Shown here piece by piece: positions 42,828-54,035 of a stretch of DNA of 64,000 nucleotides; the first letter of the stretch is position 1; each line of letters begins with the position of its first letter. The DNA lies in assembly GCA_033297205.1 (NCBI GenBank), contig MU859063.1, positions 124,001 through 188,000 on the forward strand, in the 5' to 3' direction. The DNA is from Pseudoneurospora amorphoporcata (Eukaryota; Ascomycota; Sordariomycetes; Sordariales; Sordariaceae). The notes beneath the pieces were generated by a model, which had not been told where the DNA came from, made no database searches, and saw only the letters and a list, made by a program, of their open reading frames with translations. A program made the translations under genes and the position numbers.

Positions 42828-43724
42828 TGTCGGGCTATGTGCGAGAGCGATGGGTCGCGGTAGGGTTATGCGCCTGAGTATTCGTTCGTGTAGATGAGGA
42901 CGGCTTTTGTTTCGATAAAGGTGATGTTTGGGAACAAAGAGAAGCTGAAGCGGCGCAGAAGCGGGCGTGGAGTGATGGATCGTCCGTCTAGATAGATACA
43001 CTACCCTTATCGCTGGGTGGGTTCGTTGTGTTGTTCAATCGAGTTTGGTGTCTCGCTTGTTTGCGGGTCGGGGACGAACTGCCGTTGTTAACACTTGTTG
43101 GGGTCGGCGAACCTATGTCCGAGGCGAGCTAGGCGTGTGAGGGTGCTGCTACTGTAGTAGGAGTAGGGCGGCGATTTGGAGCGCTGAATTGCTATGTTTT
43201 GTGTCTTCCGTAGAGTTGTGCCATCAGTGTATTTATAGGTTTAGTCGTCCAGAGAGGTCATGTAGTATTCGTATGATGTTTGTCGAGCAATGGCACAAAT
43301 GAAGTCGCCTTGTTTCAATCCCATGTTCAGTGCAGTGTCGCAACCTTTGGTTTGTGGAACTGGGAACAAGAGACTCCGGGGATGGAAGTGGTTGTGGAGA
43401 AGGCAAGGTCACGGTAACTTATCGATAAGAGCTTAGATTAGGTCCACGAGCCTTCAGGTTGTTCCGGTTGAAGGGGTAGGCTACCCCTCAAATTTGATAC
43501 CCTGCAAATGTGACTCACGAGGAGCAGGTAGAAATGAAAGCTTCAAAGACTCAATTATGCATATTATATTTCATGAAAGAAGAAAACAGATCAAGATGCC
43601 ACTTTGTCAGATGTAGGTAAAAAGAAACCATGAATTCGAAGTGGGGAAAAGTGGAATCATAAACCCAGCAGCAGATCCCGGGGAAAAAAGTTGAACCAAA
43701 ATAAAGGTAAAAATAACCAAAGTT
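42828..43724. other. Intergenic region upstream of the roadblock protein gene
   Basis: About 0.9 kb. It holds the 5' leader and promoter of the LAMTOR2-like gene and, at its right edge, the oligo-T stretches downstream of the tRNA. No further gene seen. Confidence 0.5.
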
Positions 43725-43796
43725 TAGCTGCAACTCGTTTCGATCGAGTGACCTCCGGGTTATGAGCCCGGCGCGCTTCCGCTGCGCCATGCAGCT
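43725..43796 (-). tRNA. Initiator tRNA-Met (anticodon CAU)
   Basis: A 72-nt cloverleaf reads AGCTGCA...(T)GCAGCT with A at the discriminator position. The D-loop word GGCGCAGCGGAAG, anticodon stem-loop CCGGG CTCATAA CCCGG and T-arm CTCGATCGAAACGAG are all present. The eukaryotic initiator features are visible: an A1:U72 pair, three consecutive G:C pairs in the anticodon stem, and AUCG instead of TPsiC in the T-loop. There is no intron and CCA is not encoded. A T5 run follows about 20 nt downstream (RNA polymerase III stop). Confidence 0.97.
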
Positions 43797-43951
43797 TTTT
43801 AAACTGTTTGATGAAATTCTGATACAAGAACTATCCCTCTATACCCCAAAGCAATGACCACCCACAACTTGCACATCCCCCCCATATCCATCTTCCTCCT
43901 CACACTACCTCTGACTTCCCATACCTCCTCATCCTTCTTCATTAACTTGAA

Positions 43952-45748
43952 CTAAACATTCAAAGATTGACCACTCTGCTGAGCCACCGACAGATTCCTC
44001 CTCGCCACAATCTCATTATTCTTCCTAAACATCATATCATCCGTCGCATCCTTGAACCGCTTCCCATCCGGGCTCGACGCTTTCCATGCTTCGTACGCCT
44101 TCCAAGCAATCCTATCCAGAAAATCACTAGCCTTCATCTCATCGCTTCTGTACTGTCTCAAGAGCAAGCCGACCAAGCCAGCCAGGTTCTTGGAGTATTT
44201 TCCCCGCTGGTTACCGCCGAAGTTGATGAGCTGGCCGATTTCCACCTCGTGGTTGATGTCTTGGTAGTCGCATGTCATATGGACGCAAGCCTTTTTCTTC
44301 TCGTCAGGGGCACCGGTTAAGAATTGGACGTGGTGACAGCCGCAGAGATGGCACTCTTCAGGCACGGGAGGTAAAGGGCGGCCGACCATCATGTGGTAGA
44401 GGATGGTGCCGAGGGCGTAGAGGTCGTTGCCGCGGGTGTAGGGGCGTTTGGCCTGGAAAAGTTATTTCGTTAGCATCACTCTTCTTTTCTTCCTTCGAAT
44501 CTCATCACCCTCAAGAACAGAAAGAAAGAGAGAGAGAGAGAAAAAAAAGAAAAGAAAGAAAAGAAAAGAAAAGAAACGTACCACATCAACCCCCTCCCCC
44601 TCGTTCCCCTCCCACTCCAACCACCGATCTCTCAACTCCTTCTCCCCCACCACTTCCGTGTCTGAATCCCTCTCCATCACCACCAACGGCACCCTCTCCC
44701 CAGCCTCCTCCTCCTCATCATTTGCCATAACCACGGCAGCACTAACATAACAATTCTCGAACCCGCCCAACTTGACTGCCCCGTAGGTCTCTATCCCCCT
44801 CGGATGCTGCAAGTAGATATTCTCCGCCCGCACGTCCCTATGCAAGATAGGCAACCAATCCGGTTCCGTCTCGGGCGGACCGTGGACTTTTCTGGCCCTT
44901 TGGAAGTTTCCTGTGAGCGGATCCTTCTCAACGCTGATGACCTCCCCCTTGCCCTCGTGCAAAAACATCAACGCCCGAAGAATGCCCAAGGCAACATGCC
45001 AGACCAAGGACTCGGGTAAGAACCCCGCTCCTTCCTTGATCTGGGACGGTTTTCCTTCCGTCAGGACTGTTCCGAGGTCTTCCTTCCTGGGCAACCCACC
45101 CTTCTTCTTCTTCTTTTGCTTTTTCTTTTCAGTCTCCGCCGCTGATGCTTCCACATGTCCCCAAACGACACACTCCCCAACCCCGCCTCCATAAAACTCG
45201 ATCAACCCCTTGAGGCTCCCCGCATCGCACCAATCCCAGATTAACCACCTCTCCGATTTGTCGACAGCCTTCTTCGTATCCCCTTTGGTCCCAGCCATAA
45301 GCGACTGATTCACACTCCCCGATCCAAACACCGGCCCGACACCGTCTAGCACGCCAGTCACCCATTCCCCGTGGAGGGAGACTAGGTTCTCATGGTTGAG
45401 GATACGGGCTGCGGCCTCGGGGGCGCCGATCCCTCCGATTCCTGCCCCGATAGCCCCAGCCCTAGCTGCCGCGGGTCTGGCCTCCAACTGCACGGCACCC
45501 TTCATCAACTCCCTTACTACATTTGCATCCACCCCCTTGGACACAGAAGGTGGCGAGAAGGTGGACAGTTGGTTGTTGCTAAGCAAAGCGGAAGGAGAGG
45601 GAGTGCCGAGGAGGATGGATCCGTCGGTGGAGCGGCGGATGAGGACCGCATGAGGCGAGACTTTCTTGTAGAGAGTGTAGAGGGGGGTTGTGGAGGAGGG
45701 AGGCATGAGGCTGGAGGGTGGAGGAGGGGGGGTTAGTGGGCTGGTCAT
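43952..45748 (-). CDS. Protein-kinase-like protein, probable pseudokinase (DFG Asp missing)
   Basis: Two exons (45748-44582 and 44452-43952; donor GTACGT, acceptor TCCAG) encode 555 residues. An in-frame ATG at 45799 would add 17. Kinase landmarks are EAAARILNHENLVSLHGEW (after the C-helix), WLIWDWCDAGSLKGLIEF (hinge and D-helix), an intact catalytic loop LHRDVRAENIYL (near 300), YTRGNDLYALGTILYHMMVGRPL (F-helix region), and a Cys/His segment CHLCGCHHVQF. The metal-binding DFG is replaced by LGGFEN and no clear glycine loop or VAIK lysine is visible, so catalytic activity is doubtful. An Ala/Gly-rich stretch (about 96-117) and a lysine-rich loop (KKKQKKKKKGG) are insertions. I do not recognise a named family; fungal kinase-like proteins with a NIMA-like hinge are nearest in feel. 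Confidence 0.82.
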
Positions 45749-46438
45749 TTTTAGTGACGTTGAAATGGTGTTGATGATGGCTGTATTGGTTGTGTTCAAT
45801 GGTGGTGTTTCTCTGCCCGAGCTGGGTTGAGCTGGTGTTGTGCTAAAATGGAAGCGAGATCAGCCTCGAGGTTGCTGTAAGATTTTGACAGCCGGAGATT
45901 GTGTTTTGGGAAGATAATTCAGGTGAAAGATAGATAGATAGAAGAAAAGGGAAAATTAAAGTTCTTCATTCATTGTCAACCGCTCGTGGTTTGTTCGTTT
46001 CGTTCTAGATCCGGAAAAGGGAGTGGAGCTCCCTGGAAATGTCGGTTGCGGCAACCCCTTTTCTTTGTTCACGACACTGCAATTGCTCAGTCCGGACGGA
46101 ATCTTGGGGGACAAAGCAGTGATCGTTCATTATCCATACTCACAAAAGGTCCCACACAGGCTGCAAAGCTCTTTGTGTGACTAGAGCTTGGGGAAGTTTT
46201 TCTGTACCAAAATTCAGAAGGACACATCACTTGGTTGTGAGATGCAGATGGCTCACCCTTTAGTCAACCCATTCCATGACAGGGCGCTGATGATATCGTA
46301 AGCTAACAAGTTTGTCCACGCACCTGATTGTGTCATCCGAAATCCCAATAATCATAAACACTAAATCCGCCGGGTATCATCAATAACTGCCATGCTCGTC
46401 CTTGCTAATCCATCGCTTTGTACCCCAAGGTAGCCATC
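45749..46438. other. Intergenic region upstream of the kinase-like gene
   Basis: About 0.7 kb. It is the promoter side of the kinase-like gene and the 3' flank of the AT-hook gene. It contains a short GATA-type tandem (agatagatagataga, about 45928-45942). No gene seen. Confidence 0.5.
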
Positions 46439-48781
46439 TCATTCAACAACAACCCTCGCCCACCACGGGACGCTACGCCCTTTCTCCAACGCAACTGACA
46501 CCGCAGCCGCCCTATGTATTTCCACCTCATGCCGTACTTCCTCGATCGGCTTCCCCAGGCAGTCGGCCCAGTCCTCATATTCTATATCAGAGACTCTAGG
46601 ACCAATCTCCATTAGCTCTTTGAAAAGCCACCACCTCTTCTCTTCCGACCACCTGGGATACCAGCGCTTGTCGGGATTGTGGGGGGGCTGCTGCTGGTGG
46701 TGACGTGCGGGTACCCGGTCTATTGGTGTTGCCACCTCCGAAGAGCGAGGTATCGCCGTAGACCTTGTTACATTTTGCCCCTGTTGTAGCTTAGATTGCA
46801 GCTGTGAGCCAGGGCGTTGTGTAGATAAGGCGAATGCTTCATATTGAGCCTTCTTCTTGGCGCGCTCTGCTTCTTCGGCTGCCTGACGTTCCTTCTTGAT
46901 TGCTTGGTCCCGGGCAATTTTTCTGGCGATGTCTGCTTCTTCGGCTGCCTGCCGTGCTTTCTTGATTGCCTCGTCCTGGGCACGCCTTTCAGCTTGTTGT
47001 ATTGCTGCATCGTCTATGTCGCTTAGGGTTTCTCGTAGTGTTTCCTCCCAGGAACCGAGGAGCTTCATGAAATGCTGCCTGTTTTCTATGATCTTCCTTT
47101 CGAGCACCTTGGTTTTGAACCTCCCCACGTAGCCTAAATGCTCGTCCTTGGCGTCCTCGCCCTCGTCGTCTGAAACCTCGGGTACCAGTTTCTTCCCTAG
47201 ACGCTTGATCCAGTCGGTAATGTAATCGAGATACTCCACCCTGCTTCTAGTGAATCTGCCAGATCGGGGAAAGCCGAAAATATATCCGTCTTTCATTGTA
47301 CCTAGACGGTACGCGCTCGACAAAACCAAAACCAACATGGGAATTCCATATAAAAACAGGTCTTGCCTCAGTGATTGGCGGTGGCGTGGCTTAATCACCC
47401 CATTGGGGGCCAGATGTTGCTCACACATGTAGACAATGTCCTGAATTGCCTTCATGTGCTTGATCATCCATTCCCGTACGCCTCGTAGGTGTACGTTCTG
47501 CTTGGCAAGGGACGCTTCTTCGTGAGCGAGGTCAAGGAGTTGCTTGAGATTGTAGAGTTCTTCGCAAAAATACTTGACCACTCGCGTAGTTGTTGGTTTT
47601 GGAGTTTGATCTCGGTATGGCTGTACGATGGTCTCGGCCCAATCTTTGCCGAGGTCCGTCCAACCAGGGTGTTGCATATTACTTTGCAGCGAAATGATGG
47701 TATTGCTAGGCATATCCACCTGGTATGAGTCGTCGACACTTCCTGGAGCTCGGAAAAGCAGCAAGTCTTCGGGCGGAGAGGCTCGACGATTTAATGGGGC
47801 ACGAGGCGGTTGGTTGTTCGCCTCATCGTCTTTGTCTGTTTGTTCTTCGTTCGGATAATCGTCCCCATTCGCAAACTCAGCTGCAGGGTCGCTGCCGAGA
47901 ACTGGCGACGGACGCGTGTGCTCCGGACCCAGTTCCGGCTGGGCTGAAGGAGGTACTTGTTTCTTCGTCCGCTTCTTCCAATTAGAGAGCGATGGAAGCT
48001 CTTCATCCGAATCGGTGTCTGACTCATCTTGGGCATTCTCCTCTTGATCGGCGTCCTCCTTCTCTTCGACCTTCTCCTCTTGCTGGCTCTCATCGTCGAC
48101 GTTGTCGTCAACGTCTTCCAGCAGCTGGGACTCTTGGTCTTCTGCGGGTTCCACTGCTTCGTATGCAGTACAGTACTCGTCTTCCACGGAATCTAGCGCT
48201 TTATCTCTTTCCTGGGTTGCCTCCACTGGTCCCAATGTCTCTTGGGCTAGAGCCTCTATTTGTTCCAATGCCCGCTCCGAGAGTTGTTTCCCGAAAGCTG
48301 GCTGGTACTGTGCAATCCCCGGCAGCGAATGTTTTCTAGGTCTTCCTCTGCCACGCTTCACGGGAGTTGCTGAAGATGGTGGCTCAGGTTGGGTTTCGGT
48401 GGGAGGAAGAGGAGGGTCGCGTGATTGTGTAAACGAATTCATCACGTCGAGACTCTTCTTGTGCAAAAGTATATCTTCGTCTTCGTCGATATCGTCATCT
48501 TGCTGGATTTCCTTGGTCTTGACAGATTGCTCCTGGATTTGGAATGTCCTCCGCCTCTTGGAGGCAGGGATGTATTCACGCGAGTTCCGCAGCCTCTTGG
48601 TGGGCCGAAGTGTTGGACCGGTGAACTGGATGCTCCGGTTTCGTTTGTAGTTCGGGATGGGTTCGGCTGCTATGTCGTCGTCAGAGGAGCTGGAATCGAC
48701 ACCACCTTGGTGGAAGGGGGCATTACTCTGTGCCGTCTCCTGAGCGCGACCCCCGCTTTGCACACCCTTGGTAGTGACCAT
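46439..48781 (-). CDS. AT-hook and SANT/Myb-like nuclear protein, unrecognised family
   Basis: A single exon of 780 residues from the ATG at 48781. The ORF runs on upstream to 49045, but that part is compositionally unlike the rest and is treated as 5'UTR. An AT-hook (VKRGRGRPRKH, near residues 142-152) indicates minor-groove DNA binding, and basic clusters (RPTKRLRN, SKRRRTF) are likely nuclear signals. A long acidic stretch (about 200-275) follows. The middle (about 395-600) is helical and probably globular: YFCEELYNLKQLLDLAHEEAS, QSLRQDLFLYGIPMLVLVLSSAYRLG. A charged coiled coil with an internal 22-residue duplication spans about 600-650. The C-terminus carries a Myb/SANT-like helix set (WSEEKRWWLFKELMEIG, YEDWADCLGKPIEEVRHEV). 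It is probably a chromatin or kinetochore-type protein; the family is not identified. Confidence 0.8.
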   Translation of the reverse strand: MVTTKGVQSGGRAQETAQSNAPFHQGGVDSSSSDDDIAAEPIPNYKRNRSIQFTGPTLRPTKRLRNSREYIPASKRRRTFQIQEQSVKTKEIQQDDDIDEDEDILLHKKSLDVMNSFTQSRDPPLPPTETQPEPPSSATPVKRGRGRPRKHSLPGIAQYQPAFGKQLSERALEQIEALAQETLGPVEATQERDKALDSVEDEYCTAYEAVEPAEDQESQLLEDVDDNVDDESQQEEKVEEKEDADQEENAQDESDTDSDEELPSLSNWKKRTKKQVPPSAQPELGPEHTRPSPVLGSDPAAEFANGDDYPNEEQTDKDDEANNQPPRAPLNRRASPPEDLLLFRAPGSVDDSYQVDMPSNTIISLQSNMQHPGWTDLGKDWAETIVQPYRDQTPKPTTTRVVKYFCEELYNLKQLLDLAHEEASLAKQNVHLRGVREWMIKHMKAIQDIVYMCEQHLAPNGVIKPRHRQSLRQDLFLYGIPMLVLVLSSAYRLGTMKDGYIFGFPRSGRFTRSRVEYLDYITDWIKRLGKKLVPEVSDDEGEDAKDEHLGYVGRFKTKVLERKIIENRQHFMKLLGSWEETLRETLSDIDDAAIQQAERRAQDEAIKKARQAAEEADIARKIARDQAIKKERQAAEEAERAKKKAQYEAFALSTQRPGSQLQSKLQQGQNVTRSTAIPRSSEVATPIDRVPARHHQQQPPHNPDKRWYPRWSEEKRWWLFKELMEIGPRVSDIEYEDWADCLGKPIEEVRHEVEIHRAAAVSVALEKGRSVPWWARVVVE
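46866..46981 (-). repeat. Direct repeat of about 50 nt with 66-nt period inside the AT-hook gene
   Basis: TCTGCTTCTTCGGCTGCCTG begins at 46866 and again at 46932. Each is followed by nearly the same 30 nt. In protein terms it is a 22-residue coiled-coil unit, AIKKARQAAEEADIARKIARDQ then AIKKERQAAEEAERAKKKAQYE. The reading frame is kept. Confidence 0.85.
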
Positions 48782-50598
48782 GGTGTTTTGTTTCGACTGT
48801 TGTGGTGTGTGGCTCGTGGGCGCTCTTTTGACTTTTGCCAGTTCACGGTTGGCACGACTTTGGCACCAACCTGATCCAAGCACTGGTCGAGCAATTGATG
48901 AGTGATCTGGTCGGCAGTGGAAAGTAGCGTGGAAAGTTTCAAAGGGAACGTAGCAGCAGTCAAAATGCGGGGAGTTTGACGCGTAAAGCTTGAAAGGTGG
49001 AAGAAGGAAACGCGCTTCAAGCTTCTTCCCGTCGCCGTGTTTCAATCTTGAAATTGCTGGACGGGATTTGTCTCGCTAAAGTTTACACCCCCACAGTGGC
49101 TTGCTCAAGGTGCGGTGCGGGGTGGGGAGCCGCAACCCTACCTTAGCTAGGTACAACCTACCTTAACCACGAGGGCCCAGGCCTGGACCCATGAAAGGTG
49201 CCCGAGGCTAGAAGGGGTGTCAGCAACTACCTACCTTAGTAGAGGTACCTTAGGTAACTCTACCGGACCAGGGCACCACTTCAATCCCGTCTCCTACCTA
49301 GGTCTCCCATGTTAGACGGGAGTACCGTCTCTCCGATACTTGGTCCGGACGAAATATGGCATGATTCAGTTGGGCATTATGCCTTCGTACAGGACTCGAA
49401 TGAAGGAATCACACGAGGGCTGCCAAGGGTTTTGTAAGCACGCCATTTGAGCTGGGCTGGCACTTGAGCGTTGCGCATCCTCCATATACAGTAAGGTAGA
49501 GTACCTAGATGTTTGTAACATGTTCCCATACGTACCTTAGTGTAGTAGTGTCTACACTCTCCTAGGCTCAATTGTTGTCTATCGAAACACCGCTTCATCC
49601 TTCTCTTTGCTGTCAAACGGTGCCCGGTGTCTCCTCCTACCCAGACCCTGCTATTCCGATGTTCCATCCTGTTTCGAAATGACATATGATTGTTGCGGAA
49701 CGGAGTGCTTTTTGTTACTAGTACCTAGCTCGTCGTCCTGCGTCCTGCCGTGAACCAATGTAGCAATTGGTTGTACAGCTGCTCCTCAAAGCTCCCTCAT
49801 GACCCCAGACAGACACCTTGATGGCCCGATTCTTATATGTTTTTGAGAAGACCTTTTGGCCGAGTCTAGATGTCGCTGCAAGTCCCGCTGTCTGATCCAA
49901 TCATGGCCGTCTAAAGTCGCTGAAACAAAACTTGTGACCAATCAATGAGAGGCTCCGGCTTCGTTGCAGCACAGCAGCTCTGGAGCGGGAGGTTGTCCGC
50001 AGCCGACATCGTCATCGGAACGGGACCCGTCGAGGTTCGTCGTCATGGACCCATTTGCCCATGGTTTCTTTAACAGTGTAGCACCTTCGCCGCCAAGTGC
50101 CCAGCACGCTTCGCCCAATGTTCTCGCCCATTTTCCCAGCTCCCAACTGTCTCGCCATCAACCACCATTTGGGCTAAAACAACAAGGGCATTTCCGTCTC
50201 CACTCAAAATCGCCCGCTATCCCCTCCGAGCCCCGGATTCTACGACTCAGCCGGCGCATATCCCATTTCATTTTGTAGCGCCTACCCTCAAAGGAAAAGA
50301 AAAATCGGACCACCGTCGCTTGCAGAGCTTTGCAGAGCCTGTGACTGATTCAGTTGATAGAGGTACCACTGCACTCCCAACTAAATTTTCTTGTCCGATT
50401 GTGCACCTCCTTCTCTGTCCTTCCTCTTCTGTCTGCAGCAAGATAAGGAAAGCGCGCCAAAGCCCAGTCTCGCATCCAACGGCATCTTTTTCTGTCCAAG
50501 AGCCCGGTTTCTTCCTCTAAATACAAACAACCCATCCACCCCAGAGTATTCTCGCAGCTCATACACGACCGACTCTGGTGGAATCTCTCGAAAGAATA
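48782..50598. promoter_or_regulatory. Shared upstream region of AT-hook and Mam3-type genes with TACCTA/TAGGTA cluster
   Basis: About 1.8 kb between divergent genes. From about 49133 to 49316 it is dense in ACCTACCTTAG, TAGGTAC, GGTACCTTAGGTAA and CCTACCTAGGTC words on both strands, many of them parts of palindromes around CCTAGG or GGTACC. No ORF in this region looks real. A regulatory role is inference. Similar words occur sparsely elsewhere in the window (near 2990-3015, 10916-10923 and 21530-21542). Confidence 0.5.
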
Positions 50599-53146
50599 AT
50601 GTCGATAGCCCCCCGCACGGCACAACATTTTCGTGGTGCCTCCTCCCGTTCCAATGGCTTGCTAGCAGCACGCTCTCTGACGGTCGGCTTGGCACGTGCC
50701 TTGTTCATGGGCATTTCGAGCGTCACGGCCGCACCGATACATCTAGGTATTCTTGAACATGGAGGTTCCGAAGAGCTAGAAAAGGGCGCCGGCCTTTGGG
50801 TCCTCTATGTGGTCTCGCTCGTTTTGGTCCTCGTCGGAGGAGCCTTTGCCGGCTTGACGATAGCGTACGTTTATCCTTGGCATCTCCAGCGAGCTTTCAT
50901 TTCTACCAATGGAAGAGAACTAACATGGACGTGTAGTCTGATGGGCCAGGACGGCATCTATCTCCAAGTACTTGCGAGAGACTTGACCGAACCACAACAA
51001 AAGAACGCGAAACGAGTGTACGATCTACTACAGCGTGGCAAGCACTGGGTTCTAGTTACCCTGCTACTGTCCAATGTCATTGTCAACGAAACACTTCCCG
51101 TTGTTTTGGACCGTTGCCTCGGCGGTGGCGTTGCCGCTGTCATTGGCTCTACTGTCTTGATCGGTACGTTTCACTCCACATAGAACCTCAATCCCGCTCG
51201 TCTAACATGTTCTTTGCAGTTATCTTCGGTGAGGTCATTCCCCAGTCGCTATGCGTTCGTTACGGTCTTCCGATCGGTGGCTACATGGCCAAGCCCGTCC
51301 TCCTTCTCATGTATTTGACCGCCCCCCTCTCCTACCCGATCGCAAAGCTTCTCGACAAGCTTCTTGGAGAGGATCACGGAACAGTCTACAAGAAGAGCGG
51401 TCTCAAGACCTTGGTCACGCTACACAAGAACCTCGGCGATGTTTCGGAACGTCTCAACCAGGATGAAGTCACCATCATCAGCGCGGTACTCGACTTGAAG
51501 GAAAAGCCGGTCGCCAATGTGATGACCCCCATGGGGGACGTTTTTGTCATGGCAGAGGACACCGTTCTAGATGAAAAGACCATGGATATGATCTTGTCGG
51601 CCGGCTACTCGAGAATCCCCATTCACGAGACCGGAAACCCGACCAACTTCGTCGGCATGTTGCTCGTCAAGATTCTGATCACCTACGACCCCGAAGACTG
51701 CAAGAGAGTCAAGGACTTTCCCTTGGCCACTCTGCCCGAGACCCGTCCTGAGACCAGCTGTTTGGACATTGTCAACTTCTTCCAGGAGGGCAAGTCCCAC
51801 ATGGTTCTTGTTTCGGAATACCCCGGAGAAGATCACGGCGCCATTGGTGTGGTCACCCTTGAAGATGTTATCGAGGAATTGATTGGAGAGTAAGTCTTGG
51901 CTTTACCTTTTTTTTTGCCTGCGCATGTGAATTTTACTGACCGAACTCCAGGGAAATCATTGACGAATCGGATGTTTATATCGATGTCCACAAGGCCATT
52001 CGCCGGTTGACTCCTGCACCCAAGGCCAGAATTACACGTCGTGCCTCCGAGGATATTGTGGGCAAGATGGGCAGCAGGGGTTATGATGACGTTTCCGGTT
52101 CGAGCACAAGAAACGGCCTTGATGTCCCACCGTCAAAGATGGTTGAACCGCTTACCGGCGCGGGTTCCGCTGTCTCTGAAGCGACCCATCTTATGAACGA
52201 GCGGGATCCCAAGCAGACTACCTGGATGATGCGGAGAAGCTCCGCTGGGGTCGATGGCCAGATGGTGAACACTACTGTTCCGGTCCGCGCCAATCTCGAA
52301 GAACTCAGGCAGCACCTGAAGCATCTAGGACCTTCCAACCCGGCTATTAACCCCAAGAACACTCGCTCGACTACAGTGAAGATCAAGCCTGGGATCGCTG
52401 GACACCTCTCTCAAGCACGTGCTGCATCCATTGCCGATTCGACCGCCGTTGCTGAGACTCCCTTTGAAGACGACGAAACCACCAGCCTCCTCAGACCTCA
52501 GCAATCGACCGCAAAGGACGGAATTCAAGCTTTGACGCAGAGCTACGGCGGTGTTAGCCCCGCTACCGCGCAACTCATCTCCCCAGCAGATAGTGCTGTA
52601 ACGGCAGTACCTATCAATGTGGACAACTCGGACGGCAACCAGGATACGGTCGACAGGTCGACGCAGACGCCCCTGAGGCAGCAGCAGAATGCGGCCACGG
52701 AGACGGCCCGCAGTCTGTCTGACCCTCGATCGAGCGGCAGTACCGATAGCGTCGCCAGCATGCGCGACAACGGCTTCTTGCCCCCTAGACGTGGAATTGT
52801 TCGCACTGGAAGCATAACGGAAAACATTATTGAGACACGAGGCGTAAGGAAGGTGGTTTTGGAGACCAACAGCTCTAACGACGAGGATGAATACGCCATT
52901 ACGACGACTTCTCCCGATCACGGCCGCGGCGCCAAGGTGACTTTGTCGATAACCCAGCCATCCGCCAGGTCGGAGACAGGTGACGACGAGAGTCAGGGCA
53001 CGCTGTCACCTTCGACGGGCGATGAAGGACACCAATCCGAAAGACATGATGGAGAACCCACCAAGACCAACGGTGGTGGACAGAGCAGTAGCCACGAGAA
53101 GAAGAGCAAGAACAAAAAGAAGAAGCGCAAGGGTGGCAAATCTTAG
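50599..53146 (+). CDS. mam3: CNNM/Mam3-type membrane protein (DUF21 plus CBS pair)
   Basis: Four exons (50599-50864, 50937-51163, 51220-51889, 51952-53146), all phase-consistent, encode 785 residues. An N-terminal hydrophobic segment is followed by the DUF21 transmembrane domain (about 50-240): LVLVLVGGAFAGLTIALMGQD, WVLVTLLLSNVIVNETLPVVLD, VIFGEVIPQSLCVRYGLPIGGYM. A CBS pair follows (about 265-400): LKEKPVANVMTPMGDVFVMAEDT, GYSRIPIHETGNPTNFVGMLLVK, GAIGVVTLEDVIEELIGEEIIDESDVYID. The long tail (about 410-785) is disordered, Ser/Thr/Gln-rich, and ends in a very basic run (KKSKNKKKKRKGGKS). Yeast Mam3 is a vacuolar-membrane protein affecting Mn/Mg homeostasis, and animal CNNMs handle Mg. The start is the first ATG in frame. 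Confidence 0.94.
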
Positions 53147-54035
53147 GTCGATGGGCTGCTTGAGCTCATTCCTTCGGAGAGTGTGGCATAGTATGAGCTA
53201 CCGACGGAAACAGATGAAGAAGAGGAGTTTTGTTATAAGAATTATGTTTGGGGAAAACGACGAGGACAATGGGTATAGGTAGGGAAAAAGGAGGGGATTC
53301 AGCGAAATCGTTATGATGACGATCAGAACAAAGCAGCATTGTATTGTAACTGAGGATTTGGGTTCTCTTTTTTTTTTTTTTTTTTTTTTTTCCTTCTTTT
53401 TTCTCCTGGTTATTTTCTCGTTGGTGTCAGTTGGCATGGAGTCTTAGCATGAATGGAGCATGGATATCTCTTCTGGCTGTTCCGGTTGCTTCCATTGTTT
53501 TTGTTTAGGTTTATAGGTCAATATCATTGGTTGGCAATCAAAGTATCTTCTAGATGACCTTATAAGGCGCGAGATAAAGTGAAAGATGCTGATCATATAA
53601 CCGTTCCCTAGGGAAGGCCTGGCTGGTCATAGCTTGTGGTCATGTTCAAGTGGTCATGCACTTGACTATACTATGCCCTCTCAGAACTGTTTGTTTTCAT
53701 CACCGCGCCGCATCACGGCACCACGGCACCACGACAGCACGACAGCCCCGTCGTAGCACAAGCTCAGCGGGAATGTGGAGAACAGCTGCTCTGACGTCAA
53801 CGCCTTATCTCTCCGATAAAGCTTCATCAAAGTGGGGACAATATGTCAGTCAGCTACCGTATGCAGAAGCCCCTCACGTCTCCAACACGGCCAAGAGCGA
53901 TCCGAAGCCAGCGGGAGTTTTCAGTACGGTAGCATCACTAGAATAGCTTCACGCCTCCTTCCATACAAATAAATCACGTCACCGCTTTCCTCCCCCGCCT
54001 TTTTCGCAAACTTTCCCTTTGAGACACTCAAACAC
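53147..54035. other. Intergenic region between Mam3-type and glyoxalase genes
   Basis: About 0.9 kb with the 3'UTR of the Mam3-type gene (including a T24 run at 53368-53391) and the glyoxalase promoter. No gene seen. Confidence 0.5.

Noticed and set aside
44515..44580. GA-rich purine tract read as coding in the kinase-like gene
   Set aside because: It lies inside the intron between GTACGT (44581) and TCCAG (44453); translated, it gives only Lys/Arg/Glu or Phe/Leu/Ser runs.
48782..49045. N-terminal extension of the AT-hook protein
   Set aside because: The extra 88 residues are compositionally unlike the rest and precede a better-placed ATG. Treated as 5'UTR.
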